DNA of 64,000 bases from contig SUXM01000014.1 of NCBI GenBank assembly GCA_015060925.1, forward strand, positions 1 to 64,000, written 5' to 3'. The translations under genes and the position numbers were made by a program. This DNA comes from Parabacteroides distasonis (GTDB lineage: Bacteria; Bacteroidota; Bacteroidia; Bacteroidales; Tannerellaceae). Each line of letters begins with the position of its first letter. The first letter of the stretch is position 1. Under the pieces are notes generated by a model, which worked only from the letters and a program-made list of their open reading frames with translations, had not been told where the DNA came from and did no database searches. This document shows, piece after piece, positions 47,527-56,441 of this stretch.

Positions 47527-48516
47527 TTATTCAGCACGCAAAGTGAAACGTTTGAAAGCAAGAATCTGCAAATCAGCATCTGCTTCTTTCATAGTTTCTC
47601 TTACAGTCTTCTTGCCATCCATAATATCTTCCTGGTTCAACAAGCAAACTTCTTTCAAGAACTTACCAAGACGACCCTTAGCAATATTTTCAATCATCTG
47701 TTGTGGCAAGTTTGCAGCCTTTTCTTCAGAAACCTTTGCAATGATTTCTTTTGCTTTCGCTACATCTTCAGCAGTAATCCAACCTTTAGCCATGTTGCTT
47801 TCCATATGGTCTTCGCTATCCACGTGAGTAGGATTGATACCAGCTTTCTTTAAAGCAGCTTCAACAGCTTTCTGCACCTGTTCAGCTTTAGTTTTTTCGA
47901 TAGCAACCTGGATTTCTGTTTCTTTTACAGATTCAGGAACACCAGCTTCATCGATAGCAATTGGGTTCATAGCTGCGATCTGCATAGCCAAATTGTGAGC
48001 TACATCTTCATTTTCTTTATTGAAAGCAGCGATTGTACAAAGTTGGTTCTTACCCATGTGGTTATACACAGTTGTAAAAGCACCTTCTACTACACAATAA
48101 CCATCCAACTCCATCTTTTCACCAGTAATACCGCTACGGTCAGTTACCGCATCTTGAACAGTAGCATTACCCATTGGCAAAGCCTTAACTTCATCCAAAG
48201 TCTGACACTTGTTAGCAACAGCAGCATCAAGAATAGCTTGAGTTAAAGCCACAAAATCTTCATTCTTAGCAACGAAGTCAGTTTCACACTTCAAAGCGAT
48301 GATAGCAGCGAAACCACCATCTTTCTTTGCCAATACACAACCTTCAGAAGCATCACGGTCAGAACGTTTAGCAGCAATAGCCTGTCCTTTTTTACGGATA
48401 ATTTCCATTGCCTTTTCGATATCGCCGTCAGTTTCTGTCAAAGCTTTCTTGCAGTCCATCATACCAGCCCCACTCATCTTACGAAGCTTGGTAATATCAG
48501 CCATAGTTACAGCCAT
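47527..48516 (-). CDS. tsf: Elongation factor Ts
   Basis: This 329-residue guanine-nucleotide exchange factor for EF-Tu has the N-terminal block ITKLRKMSGAGMMDCKKALTETDGDIEKAMEIIRKKG and the core ALKCETDFVAKNEDF. Its length exceeds that of E. coli EF-Ts and is usual for Bacteroidetes. It is last in rplM-rpsI-rpsB-tsf, 143 bp after rpsB. That spacer holds a dyad (48571-48584 with 48646-48657). Confidence 0.96.
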   Translation of the reverse strand: MAVTMADITKLRKMSGAGMMDCKKALTETDGDIEKAMEIIRKKGQAIAAKRSDRDASEGCVLAKKDGGFAAIIALKCETDFVAKNEDFVALTQAILDAAVANKCQTLDEVKALPMGNATVQDAVTDRSGITGEKMELDGYCVVEGAFTTVYNHMGKNQLCTIAAFNKENEDVAHNLAMQIAAMNPIAIDEAGVPESVKETEIQVAIEKTKAEQVQKAVEAALKKAGINPTHVDSEDHMESNMAKGWITAEDVAKAKEIIAKVSEEKAANLPQQMIENIAKGRLGKFLKEVCLLNQEDIMDGKKTVRETMKEADADLQILAFKRFTLRAE

Positions 48517-48570
48517 AATCTTATTTCCTTATTTTTAATGTTTATACTTTAAAATGGATAATGGACAACT

Positions 48571-48657
48571 GACAATTGACAATTCCTGTCAAAAGCCAAT
48601 TGCCCATCTCTTATTTGTTATGATTCATCGCCAATTGCAACTGTCAATTGTCAATTG
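48571..48657. repeat. Inverted CAATTG-rich words between rpsB and tsf
   Basis: GACAATTGACAATT (48571-48584) is largely matched by AATTGTCAATTG (48646-48657) in inverted form, with more ACTGACAATT and CAACTGTCAATTG words around them. A long-loop hairpin is possible in the rpsB-tsf transcript. The right arm touches the rpsB stop. Confidence 0.5.
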
Positions 48658-48659
48658 AA

Positions 48660-49496
48660 TTATTCTTCGTCTTTAGCGAATTTGCCAGCAACGTTAGCAT
48701 TCAAAGCTTCGTCGTCTTCTTTTTTGTTACGCTTAACAGCTTTTGCTTTGCGTTCTCTTCTTGGAGCAGCTTCGCCTTCGCCTGCAGCTTCAGTATCAAC
48801 CTTTTCTGCTTTACGTTCCTGCAAACCTTCGTTCATAGCTTCGCAAATAGCGCCTAAGATTACTTCTACTGATTTTGTAGCATCATCATTAGCCGGAATT
48901 ACGTAGTCAATGTTGTTAGGATCTGAGTTAGTATCTACCATACCAAACACAGGAATACCTAAACGGTTAGCTTCACGAACAGCAATATGTTCTTTCATTA
49001 CGTCAACAACGAACAAAGCAGACGGAAGACGAGTCAAGTCCACGATAGAACCCAAAGTCTTTTCCAACTTCGCACGTTGACGAGTAATCTGAAGTTTTTC
49101 TCTCTTAGAAAGATTATCAAATGTACCATCTTTTGTCATCTTATCGATAGTAGCCATTTTCTTAACAGCTTTACGGATAGTCGGGAAGTTAGTCAACATA
49201 CCACCCGGCCAACGTTCGATAACATAAGGCATACCGATAGAAGCAGCCTTATCAGCGACAACTTGTTTAGCTTGTTTTTTAGTAGCAACGAAAAGTACTT
49301 TCTTACCTTGTTTAGCCAAGTTTTTCATTACTTCTGCTGCTTCATCTACTTTAGCAACTGTTTTATATAGGTCAATGATATGAATACCATTACGCTCCAT
49401 GAAAATATAAGGAGCCATTGCAGGGTTCCATTTTCTCTTTAAGTGTCCGAAGTGTACACCTGCTTCTAATAACTGATCAAAATTAACTCTTGACAT
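48660..49496 (-). CDS. rpsB: 30S ribosomal protein S2
   Basis: This 278-residue protein has LLEAGVHFGHLKRKWNPAMAPYIF, FVATKKQAKQVV and RWPGGMLTNFPTI, then LPSALFVVDVMKEHIAVREANRLGIPVFGMVDTNSDP. The C-terminal tail (about 225-278) is charged and low in complexity (EGEAAPRRERKAKAVKRNKKEDDE). S2 bridges the 30S head and body. It follows rpsI after a 140-bp spacer with no clear promoter. Confidence 0.97.
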   Translation of the reverse strand: MSRVNFDQLLEAGVHFGHLKRKWNPAMAPYIFMERNGIHIIDLYKTVAKVDEAAEVMKNLAKQGKKVLFVATKKQAKQVVADKAASIGMPYVIERWPGGMLTNFPTIRKAVKKMATIDKMTKDGTFDNLSKREKLQITRQRAKLEKTLGSIVDLTRLPSALFVVDVMKEHIAVREANRLGIPVFGMVDTNSDPNNIDYVIPANDDATKSVEVILGAICEAMNEGLQERKAEKVDTEAAGEGEAAPRRERKAKAVKRNKKEDDEALNANVAGKFAKDEE

Positions 49497-49636
49497 TGTT
49501 TTTTTCTTAAATCGTTTACTTTCTTTTGTTTAACTCAATTACCAGGTAGTCTCTCCGTATATCAGCATATAAAAAGAATCCTGATAATTTAGATACTAAA
49601 CGCTTTGCTCTACTTGTAAGGGACTCACAAATAAGA

Positions 49637-50023
49637 TTAACGTTTACTGAACTGGAATCTCTTACGAGCTTTTGGCTGACCCGGTTTCTTACGTTCAACA
49701 GCACGAGGATCGCGAGTAACGAAACCTTCTGCACGAAGAACAGCTTTGTCTTCCGGATTAATCTTAACCAATGCACGAGCGATAGCCAAACGAGCAGCTT
49801 CAGACTGACCTTTGAAACCACCACCTACAAGATTAACTTTAATATCATATTGTTCTGCAACGTTCAACTTTGCGAGCGGCTGCTTAACAATGAACTGAAG
49901 AATTGAAGAAGGGAAATAATTAGTTAGATCACGTTTGTTGATCGTAATCTTTCCTGTTCCTTCGCTTACGAATACGCGAGCCACTGCAGCTTTACGTCTT
50001 CCTATTGCATTTACTACTTCCAT
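49637..50023 (-). CDS. rpsI: 30S ribosomal protein S9
   Basis: This 128-residue basic protein has AIGRRKAAVARVFVSEGTGKITINKRDL and ends with the flexible tail KKPGQPKARKRFQFSKR, which reaches the P-site tRNA. It starts 5 bp after rplM, the near-universal rplM-rpsI pair. Confidence 0.98.
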   Translation of the reverse strand: MEVVNAIGRRKAAVARVFVSEGTGKITINKRDLTNYFPSSILQFIVKQPLAKLNVAEQYDIKVNLVGGGFKGQSEAARLAIARALVKINPEDKAVLRAEGFVTRDPRAVERKKPGQPKARKRFQFSKR

Positions 50024-50028
50024 TGTGA

Positions 50029-50484
50029 TTATTTATATGAGTTTATATCGATTAACTTAGGTTGCTGAGCTTCGTGCTTGTGCTCTGTACCTGCATATAC
50101 ATACAAGTTTTTCAAGATTTTAGCACCAAGACGATTCTTTGGAAGCATACCTTTTACTACTTTACGGAATAGACGATCTTCACCTTTAGCGATCAAATCA
50201 GCCGGAGTGTAAGCGATCTGTCCACCTGGATATCCAGTATATCTCAAATAAATACGATCGTTCCATTTGTTACCTGTTAGAACGATTTTGTCTGCATTGA
50301 TAACAATTACGTTATCACCACAATCAACGTGCGGAGTAAAATTGGGTTTGTACTTACCGCGCAAAAGCTTTGCCACCTTTGCACAAAGACGTCCCAAAGA
50401 CTGTCCTTCAGCGTCAACAATGACCCACTCTTTGTTTACAGTTGCTTTGTTTGCAGAAATGGTCTTAAAACTTAAAGTATCCAC
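50029..50484 (-). CDS. rplM: 50S ribosomal protein L13
   Basis: This 151-residue protein has EWVIVDAEGQSLGRLCAKVAKLLRGK, YTGYPGGQ and VKGMLPKNRLGAKILKNLYVYAG, the full L13 pattern. The start codon is GTG at 50484, giving MDTLSFK, which matches the usual N-terminus of the family; no ATG is available. It heads the rplM-rpsI-rpsB-tsf operon with a leader of about 130 nt. Confidence 0.97.
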   Translation of the reverse strand: MDTLSFKTISANKATVNKEWVIVDAEGQSLGRLCAKVAKLLRGKYKPNFTPHVDCGDNVIVINADKIVLTGNKWNDRIYLRYTGYPGGQIAYTPADLIAKGEDRLFRKVVKGMLPKNRLGAKILKNLYVYAGTEHKHEAQQPKLIDINSYK

Positions 50485-50489
50485 TTTCT

Positions 50490-50616
50490 TAAAAAATTAA
50501 TAAATTAATAACTCTAAAAAACAAGAATTTAAACTTTCGCATGCGTTGTCACTACGGACACTTGGACGTAACAACGTGCTAAAAACTAAACTCTTAGTAC
50601 ATTTTTGATAATATTC
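50490..50616 (-). promoter_or_regulatory. Structured leader of the rplM operon
   Basis: On the minus strand, CGTTGT then TACG pairs with CGTA and ACAACG across a 3-nt bulge (50544-50576). This makes a 10-bp stem with a loop of 10, with a GCATGC dyad beside it. The region lies between the predicted transcription start and a GTG start codon. Leaders of this size and shape often bind the encoded ribosomal protein. That it does so here is inferred. Confidence 0.45.
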
Positions 50617-50622
50617 GGCTTG

Positions 50623-50652
50623 CAAAGGTACGACTTTTATCCAAAATACAAA
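50623..50652 (-). promoter_or_regulatory. Promoter of the rplM operon
   Basis: On the minus strand, TTTG (50649-50652), 18 bp, then TACCTTTG (50623-50630) plus C. Confidence 0.75.
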
Positions 50653-50758
50653 ACTTTCTCTGAAAACTTTTTCTATCAACAGATTACCCAATTCCATTAA
50701 TTACCATAACATACTCCTACCTTTCATAGACAAAAGCAAGGATTATCTTTAAGTGGAT

Positions 50759-51388
50759 TTACCAAAACATATAGCCGACTGAAAAGGTCACATTATTTTG
50801 ATATAAGGAAGATTCACCATCGTTCTTAACTGCCCGACGATCCAATGTACCACAAAGAGCTCCTACAGAAAAGAAATAATTACGGTAGTCTACACGTAAA
50901 CCTACGCTGACTCCTAAATCGAAAGATTTCAAATCAGCTTTATTGGTCTGTCCAAATTGGATATCAACCTGTTGGTTTTCTGATTTCATCTTCCCAAACA
51001 GAGAAAAATCCAATGAAGGCCCCGCAAAGACACCAAACTTAACATCCTTAAATACAAAGGTATAAGCCAAATTCACAGGTACCTGAATCGAATAGTAACT
51101 ACATTTATAAAGAGAGTTCTTTGCTCCATCCACCTCAAAGTTAGAGATATAAGAACCACCTTGGTTCACAAAAGCCACCTCTGGACGCAAGGATAATCTT
51201 TTATACAATGGAATATCAACAAGTCCGGCCACACTAAACCCAAAGCGAGCTCCCGACTCATATAATCCCTCAACCTTCTGAACCAAACAGGAATAAGCAC
51301 CTCCCAAACGTACTCCATAAGAAACTTGAGCCATTGCCGGAACAGCCATCAACATCGTTAAGAAGACTATAGTTATCAATCTCTTCAT
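50759..51388 (-). CDS. Outer membrane beta-barrel protein
   Basis: This 209-residue exported protein has a signal peptide (about 1-21, ending AMAQ) followed by alternating amphipathic strands: SYGVRLGGAYS, RFGFSVAGLVDIPL, LSLRPEVAFVNQGG and FKDVKFGVFAGPSLDFS. It ends with VTFSVGYMFW, an aromatic C-terminus. It fits the PorT-like or OmpA-like small 8-stranded barrels of Bacteroidetes. No function can be assigned. It is monocistronic, divergent from dnaE, with its own -7 element. Confidence 0.85.
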   Translation of the reverse strand: MKRLITIVFLTMLMAVPAMAQVSYGVRLGGAYSCLVQKVEGLYESGARFGFSVAGLVDIPLYKRLSLRPEVAFVNQGGSYISNFEVDGAKNSLYKCSYYSIQVPVNLAYTFVFKDVKFGVFAGPSLDFSLFGKMKSENQQVDIQFGQTNKADLKSFDLGVSVGLRVDYRNYFFSVGALCGTLDRRAVKNDGESSLYQNNVTFSVGYMFW

Positions 51389-51414
51389 ACTGCTAATCTT
51401 TATATTCTCTCTGA

Positions 51415-51422
51415 CAAAGATA
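51415..51422 (-). promoter_or_regulatory. -7 element of the barrel protein gene
   Basis: TATCTTTG on the minus strand lies 26 bp before the start codon. A -33 element is not clear. Confidence 0.5.
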
Positions 51423-51514
51423 AAGTTTTTCTTGAGGATTAATACCGTAGGATGAAATATTTTAATAAAATAACTTGTATCTTTATAGGCTCAAAAAAGA
51501 AAAGACTTTATACC

Positions 51515-54500
51515 ATGGAACCATTTATACATTTGCACGTCCATACACAATACTCACTCTTAGACGGACAAGCTTCTATTGATGCTTTGATCGACAAGGC
51601 TCAAAAGGATGGGATGCCGGCCATTGCTGTGACAGACCACGGAGTTATGTTCGGAATCAAAGAGTTCTTTAACAAAGTATCCAAGAAAAACGGCAAACCC
51701 AAAGGGGCTATCAAAGATTTAGAAAAAGAGCTAAAAGGATTAAAGGCCAAAGAGGCTCTAAGTGCTGAGGAACAGAACCGAATTGAAGAGATTCCAGGAC
51801 TAATCGAAGCAGAAAAGAAAAAGATTTTCAAACCGATTATTGGTTGTGAATGTTATTGTGCCCGTAACGGCCGCCACAGTAAATCGGCGTCAAAAGACGA
51901 CCGAAGTGGATGGCATTTGATCATCTTGGCAAAGAACTTGAACGGGTACAGGAACCTAATCAAGATGGTCTCAATCTCTTGGACGGAAGGGTTCTATGGA
52001 CGTCCACGTATTGATAAGGAACTTTTAGAGAAATACCACGAAGATCTGATTGTATGTTCTGCCTGTATCGGAGGAGAAGTACCCAAACATATCTTGAACG
52101 GACGCATAGACAAAGCCGAGGAGACCATTCGCTGGTTTAAAAATCTATTCGGAGAGGATTACTATTTAGAGATCCAACGGCACGAGACACACGATCCTTC
52201 TGCCGCACAAGATGTCTACCCACTACAGGTTAAAGCCAACCAAGTCATCTTAGAGTTAGCCAAGAAACACAACGTCAAAGTCATTGCGTCCAATGACGTC
52301 CACTTTATTAATGCGGAAGATGCCGAAGCGCACGACCGCCTCATCTGCTTGAGTACAGGAAAGGATCTGGACGATCCTAATCGTATGCGCTACACCAAGC
52401 AAGAATGGATGAAGACTACCGCAGAAATGAATGTCATTTTTGCAGATGTACCTGAAGCTTTAAGCAACACGCTTGAAATAGCCGACAAGGTAGAATTTTA
52501 TTCCATCGACAACGGACCGATTATGCCTACTTTTGCCATTCCAGAAGAGTTTGGGACTGAAGAGGGTTATCGCCAGACCATTACAGAGGAGGATCTGTTC
52601 AACGAGTTCACCCGAGATGAAAATGGGAATGTGGTATTGAGTGAAGAGGCAGCCCACGACAAAATCAAGAAATTAGGAGGATATGACAAACTATACCGCA
52701 TCAAATTGGAAGCTGACTACCTCAAGAAAATCACTTACGACGGAGCTAAAATCTGTTACGGTGAAAATCTGAACGAAGAGGTACAGGAACGGTTGAATTT
52801 CGAGTTGCACATTATGAAGACCATGGGATTCCCAGGTTACTTCCTAATCGTGCAAGATTTCATTCGGGCTGCCCGAGAAGAGCTGGGGGTCTCCGTGGGT
52901 CCTGGCCGTGGGTCGGCTGCCGGTTCAGCTGTAGCTTATTGTTTAGGAATCACTAAAATCGACCCGATCAAATACGATCTGCTGTTTGAACGTTTCTTGA
53001 ATCCGGATCGTATCTCTTTGCCGGATATCGATACAGACTTCGATGACGACGGGCGTGGCGAGGTACTTCGTTGGGTAACCGAAAAATATGGCGCTGAACG
53101 TGTAGCTCATATTATCACCTACGGTACGATGGCTACCAAATCAGCCATCAAGGATGTGGCACGTGTACAGAAACTCCCGTTACCAGAATCCAACCGTTTG
53201 GCCAAATTGGTTCCGGATAAGATTCCGGATATGAAGAAGTTCAAACTGAAAGATGCAATCAACTATGTACCCGAACTAAAAGAAGCGGCTACCGGTAATG
53301 ACCCATTGGCTCGTGATACCTTGAAGTATGCACAGATGTTGGAAGGTAATGTACGTAACACCGGTGTGCACGCTTGTGGAGTCATCATCGGTCGTTATGA
53401 CATTTCAGATGTTGTACCTGTCAGTACAGCTAAAGATAAAGATACCGGGGAAGAGATGCTGGTCACCCAATATGAAGGTGCAGTCATCGAAGAAACCGGA
53501 TTGATCAAGATGGACTTTTTGGGTCTAAAAACATTGTCCATTATCAAAGAGGCGATTGAAAATATCCGGTTAACAACCGGTGAGGAACTGGACATCGACC
53601 ATATCAGTTTGGAAGACCCCGCTACCTACCAACTCTATTGTGATGGAAAGACAACGGGAACATTCCAGTTTGAATCGGCAGGGATGCAAAAATATTTGAA
53701 AGAATTACAGCCCTCCAAGTTTGAGGACTTGATTGCAATGAACGCTCTCTATCGCCCAGGCCCTATGGATTATATCCCCTCTTTCATCGCTCGTAAACAG
53801 GGAAAAGAAGAAATCAAATATGACATTCCGGTCATGGAGCGTTACCTGAAAGACACATACGGTATTACCGTCTATCAGGAACAGGTCATGCTTCTCTCCC
53901 GCCTATTGGCCAACTTCACCCGTGGAGAGAGTGATGCCTTACGTAAAGCAATGGGTAAAAAGCTTATCGACAAGATGAATGCGCTTAAAACCAAATTCAT
54001 GTCCGGTGGACAGGCCAACGGCTACCAAGAGGAGACCTTGAATAAGATTTGGGCAGACTGGGAAAAGTTTGCCTCATATGCATTCAACAAGAGCCATGCC
54101 ACCTGTTATTCATGGGTAGCCTACCAAACTGCTTACTTGAAAGCAAACTATCCATCCGAATACATGGCTGCAGTCTTAAGTCGAAGCTTGTCTAACATCA
54201 CCGATATCACGAAATTCATGGATGAATGTAAAGCGATGGGTATCCAAGTTCTTGGTCCTGATGTAAACGAATCCATCTTAAAGTTCAGTGTAAACAAAAA
54301 CAAAAATATCCGTTTTGGCTTAGGAGCAGTCAAAGGAGTCGGTGAAGCAGCAGTACAGAATATCCTGGAAGAACGAAAAAAGAACGGAGCGTTTAAAGAT
54401 ATTTTCGATTTTGTCGAACGTGTCAACCTAACAGCTTGTAACAAGAAGAATATCGAATCTTTAGCATTGGCAGGGGCATTCGACAACTTCAATATTCAGC

Positions 54501-55315
54501 GGGAACAGTTCTTCGCAGAAACAAGTAAAGGAGAATTATTCATCGAAACTTTGGTTCGGTACGGCAACAAGTACCAGACCGATAAAAACAGTGCCACCAA
54601 TTCTTTGTTTGGAGGTGAAGACTTTATAGCCATCGCCAAACCGGAAATCCCTCAATGCGACCGTTGGAGTGACCTGGAACGGCTGAACAAAGAAAAAGAG
54701 TTAGTGGGAATTTACCTCTCCGCCCATCCATTAGATGAATACCGCATTATACTGACATATGCATGCAACATGGGAGTCATAGAACTCAACGAAAAAGAGA
54801 ATCTGCTCGGGAAAGACCTTATGTTTGGAGGAATCGTTACAGATTATCGGGAAGGGATGACTAAAAAAGGATCGCCATACGGCATCATCAAGATTGAGGA
54901 TTTTACAGGTAGTGGAGAGATTGCCCTATTCGGTGCCAATTATATTAATTATAGTAAATATGGGAAACCGGGAATGTACCTATTGGTTAAAGGACGTATT
55001 GAAGACCCCTACAACAGCGGACGCCTCAGCCTCTCTATCGGCTCCATCAATCTGTTGCAAGAAGTCAAAGAAAACCTGATTGAAAAAATCTGCATCACGC
55101 TTCCAATCCATGATTTGGACAAGCCTATGCTTAATGAACTTTCCACTTTGATAAAGAACAATCCTGGACAGAGTATGTTATATTTCAAAGTAGTTGATAG
55201 CGAGCATCATGTAGTACAGAACTTTTTCTCTCAAAACACCCGGCTGACAATTTCACCTCAATTGATAGAGTTCTTGCAAACAAATGAAAATATAGACTTT
55301 AAAATTAACGGTTAG
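51515..55315 (+). CDS. dnaE: DNA polymerase III subunit alpha
   Basis: This replicative polymerase has 1266 residues. The PHP domain starts HLHVHTQYSLLDGQASI and includes AVTDHGVMFG. The polymerase core has SVGPGRGSAAGSAVAYCLGIT and the catalytic aspartates in PDIDTDFDDDGR. It also has VTQYEGAVIEETGLIKMDFLG and MNALYRPGPMDYIP. A C-terminal OB domain is present (EIALFGANYINYSKYGKPG). The start at 51515 (MEPFIHLHVH) is chosen because the upstream in-frame extension carries a -7-like element (TATCTTTA, 51478-51485). It is probably monocistronic, followed by trxA with its own promoter. Confidence 0.97.
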   Translation: MEPFIHLHVHTQYSLLDGQASIDALIDKAQKDGMPAIAVTDHGVMFGIKEFFNKVSKKNGKPKGAIKDLEKELKGLKAKEALSAEEQNRIEEIPGLIEAEKKKIFKPIIGCECYCARNGRHSKSASKDDRSGWHLIILAKNLNGYRNLIKMVSISWTEGFYGRPRIDKELLEKYHEDLIVCSACIGGEVPKHILNGRIDKAEETIRWFKNLFGEDYYLEIQRHETHDPSAAQDVYPLQVKANQVILELAKKHNVKVIASNDVHFINAEDAEAHDRLICLSTGKDLDDPNRMRYTKQEWMKTTAEMNVIFADVPEALSNTLEIADKVEFYSIDNGPIMPTFAIPEEFGTEEGYRQTITEEDLFNEFTRDENGNVVLSEEAAHDKIKKLGGYDKLYRIKLEADYLKKITYDGAKICYGENLNEEVQERLNFELHIMKTMGFPGYFLIVQDFIRAAREELGVSVGPGRGSAAGSAVAYCLGITKIDPIKYDLLFERFLNPDRISLPDIDTDFDDDGRGEVLRWVTEKYGAERVAHIITYGTMATKSAIKDVARVQKLPLPESNRLAKLVPDKIPDMKKFKLKDAINYVPELKEAATGNDPLARDTLKYAQMLEGNVRNTGVHACGVIIGRYDISDVVPVSTAKDKDTGEEMLVTQYEGAVIEETGLIKMDFLGLKTLSIIKEAIENIRLTTGEELDIDHISLEDPATYQLYCDGKTTGTFQFESAGMQKYLKELQPSKFEDLIAMNALYRPGPMDYIPSFIARKQGKEEIKYDIPVMERYLKDTYGITVYQEQVMLLSRLLANFTRGESDALRKAMGKKLIDKMNALKTKFMSGGQANGYQEETLNKIWADWEKFASYAFNKSHATCYSWVAYQTAYLKANYPSEYMAAVLSRSLSNITDITKFMDECKAMGIQVLGPDVNESILKFSVNKNKNIRFGLGAVKGVGEAAVQNILEERKKNGAFKDIFDFVERVNLTACNKKNIESLALAGAFDNFNIQREQFFAETSKGELFIETLVRYGNKYQTDKNSATNSLFGGEDFIAIAKPEIPQCDRWSDLERLNKEKELVGIYLSAHPLDEYRIILTYACNMGVIELNEKENLLGKDLMFGGIVTDYREGMTKKGSPYGIIKIEDFTGSGEIALFGANYINYSKYGKPGMYLLVKGRIEDPYNSGRLSLSIGSINLLQEVKENLIEKICITLPIHDLDKPMLNELSTLIKNNPGQSMLYFKVVDSEHHVVQNFFSQNTRLTISPQLIEFLQTNENIDFKING

Positions 55316-55316
55316 A

Positions 55317-55348
55317 TTTGTGCAGAGTGGAAAGAATTTGTACTTTTG
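55317..55348 (+). promoter_or_regulatory. Promoter of trxA
   Basis: TTTG (55317-55320), 20 bp, then TACTTTTG (55341-55348): a full consensus match, 41 bp before the trxA start. The -33 box begins right after the dnaE stop codon. Confidence 0.8.
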
Positions 55349-55389
55349 GCAATCTAAAGGAATTATAAATTTAAATAAAGAATAAAGAA

Positions 55390-55704
55390 ATGGCATTACA
55401 AGTAACAGATGCAAATTTTGAAGAGTTGGTAAACTCTGGAAAGCCTATGGTTCTTGACTTTTGGGCAGAATGGTGTGGTCCTTGCCGTATGGTTGCGCCA
55501 ATCATTGACGAATTGGCAACCGAATATGAAGGTCGTGTGACTATCGGGAAAATGGATGTAGATGAAAATAACGACGTTGTAGCACAGTTCGGAGTCCGTA
55601 ACATTCCAACCGTCCTTTTCTTCAAAGACGGAAAGGTGGTAGACAAACAGGTTGGCGCAGCTCCTAAAGCTACCTTTGTTGCAAAAATTGACGCGCTTCT
55701 ATAA
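55390..55704 (+). CDS. trxA: Thioredoxin
   Basis: This 104-residue protein has the canonical active site WCGPC in FWAEWCGPCRM, the buried Asp in MVLDFWAE, and the cis-Pro block RNIPTVLFFKDG. It reduces disulfides of cytoplasmic proteins with electrons from thioredoxin reductase. No signal peptide is present. Its last 6 bp overlap the convergent mnmD. Confidence 0.97.
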   Translation: MALQVTDANFEELVNSGKPMVLDFWAEWCGPCRMVAPIIDELATEYEGRVTIGKMDVDENNDVVAQFGVRNIPTVLFFKDGKVVDKQVGAAPKATFVAKIDALL

Positions 55705-56367
55705 TTTTATAGCACGAAGCATTTCGCGTTTTCCAGGGGGGCCGGGTATTCTTTCTACAGAGTATCCGGCCTCTTTCATCATGCGCCGAACTACCCCTTT
55801 TGCGCAATAGGTTGTCAAAACACCCCCCTCCCGCATACAAGCATACAGGCGGTCAAAGATCTCTTGATGCCACATTTCCGGCTGTTTATCCGGAGCAAAC
55901 GCATCAAAATAGACCAAATCTATCCCTTTGGGCAACACACACCGATTACTATCCCCCTCTATTTTATGCAAAACAAAATGCTCAGTTATTGGAACTGACA
56001 CATTCCATTCAGCCTCATGCAACGCATAGAAATCCTCTTTCCTCTCCTCACTAATCAACTCCCCATAGTTTAAAGATTGAACGACTTCCATACTCAACGG
56101 ATATAGCTCTGCCGAATAATAGGTAATCCGTTTCCGATGTTGTTCAGCATCCAACAAGGTCAAAAAAGCATTTAACCCTGTTCCGAATCCCACTTCAAAG
56201 ACAGTGATCTCTTCCCGTTCCAGCTGATGCAGCCCAGCCTCAATAAACACATGGCGGGACTCTTGAACCGCCCCATTCACCGAATGGTAATGTTCATCCA
56301 TTTCCGGTATGAACAACGTATGACTACCGTCCGCTGTTACCTGTAACTCTCGCTTTATCTGATTCAT
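55699..56367 (-). CDS. mnmD: tRNA 5-methylaminomethyl-2-thiouridine methyltransferase, MnmD
   Basis: This 222-residue S-adenosylmethionine-dependent enzyme corresponds to the methyltransferase half of MnmC. It has EVGFGTGLNAFLTLL (cofactor site), LVYFDAFAPDKQPEMW and the C-terminal GPPGKREMLRA. It does the last step of mnm5s2U formation at tRNA position 34. The oxidase half of MnmC is missing, which is the stand-alone form known in several phyla. Confidence 0.92.
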   Translation of the reverse strand: MNQIKRELQVTADGSHTLFIPEMDEHYHSVNGAVQESRHVFIEAGLHQLEREEITVFEVGFGTGLNAFLTLLDAEQHRKRITYYSAELYPLSMEVVQSLNYGELISEERKEDFYALHEAEWNVSVPITEHFVLHKIEGDSNRCVLPKGIDLVYFDAFAPDKQPEMWHQEIFDRLYACMREGGVLTTYCAKGVVRRMMKEAGYSVERIPGPPGKREMLRAIKL

Positions 56368-56384
56368 TTTTTTACATTAATGGG

Positions 56385-56392
56385 CAAATATA
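56385..56392 (-). promoter_or_regulatory. -7 element of mnmD
   Basis: TATATTTG plus C on the minus strand lies 17 bp before the mnmD start. No clear -33 element. Confidence 0.5.
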
Positions 56393-56413
56393 GTGTTTAT
56401 AAAGTATTTCCTT

Positions 56414-56421
56414 TATATTTG
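56414..56421 (+). promoter_or_regulatory. -7 element of the exported protein gene
   Basis: TATATTTG on the plus strand lies 20 bp before the start at 56442. It is back to back with the mnmD element. Confidence 0.5.
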
Positions 56422-56441
56422 TAACAGAAAATAAGAACTCG

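Noticed and set aside
49516-49824. Minus-strand frame of 102 codons overlapping rpsI
   Set aside because: It is a shifted frame within rpsI and its 3' spacer. The rpsI frame is clearly the coding one.
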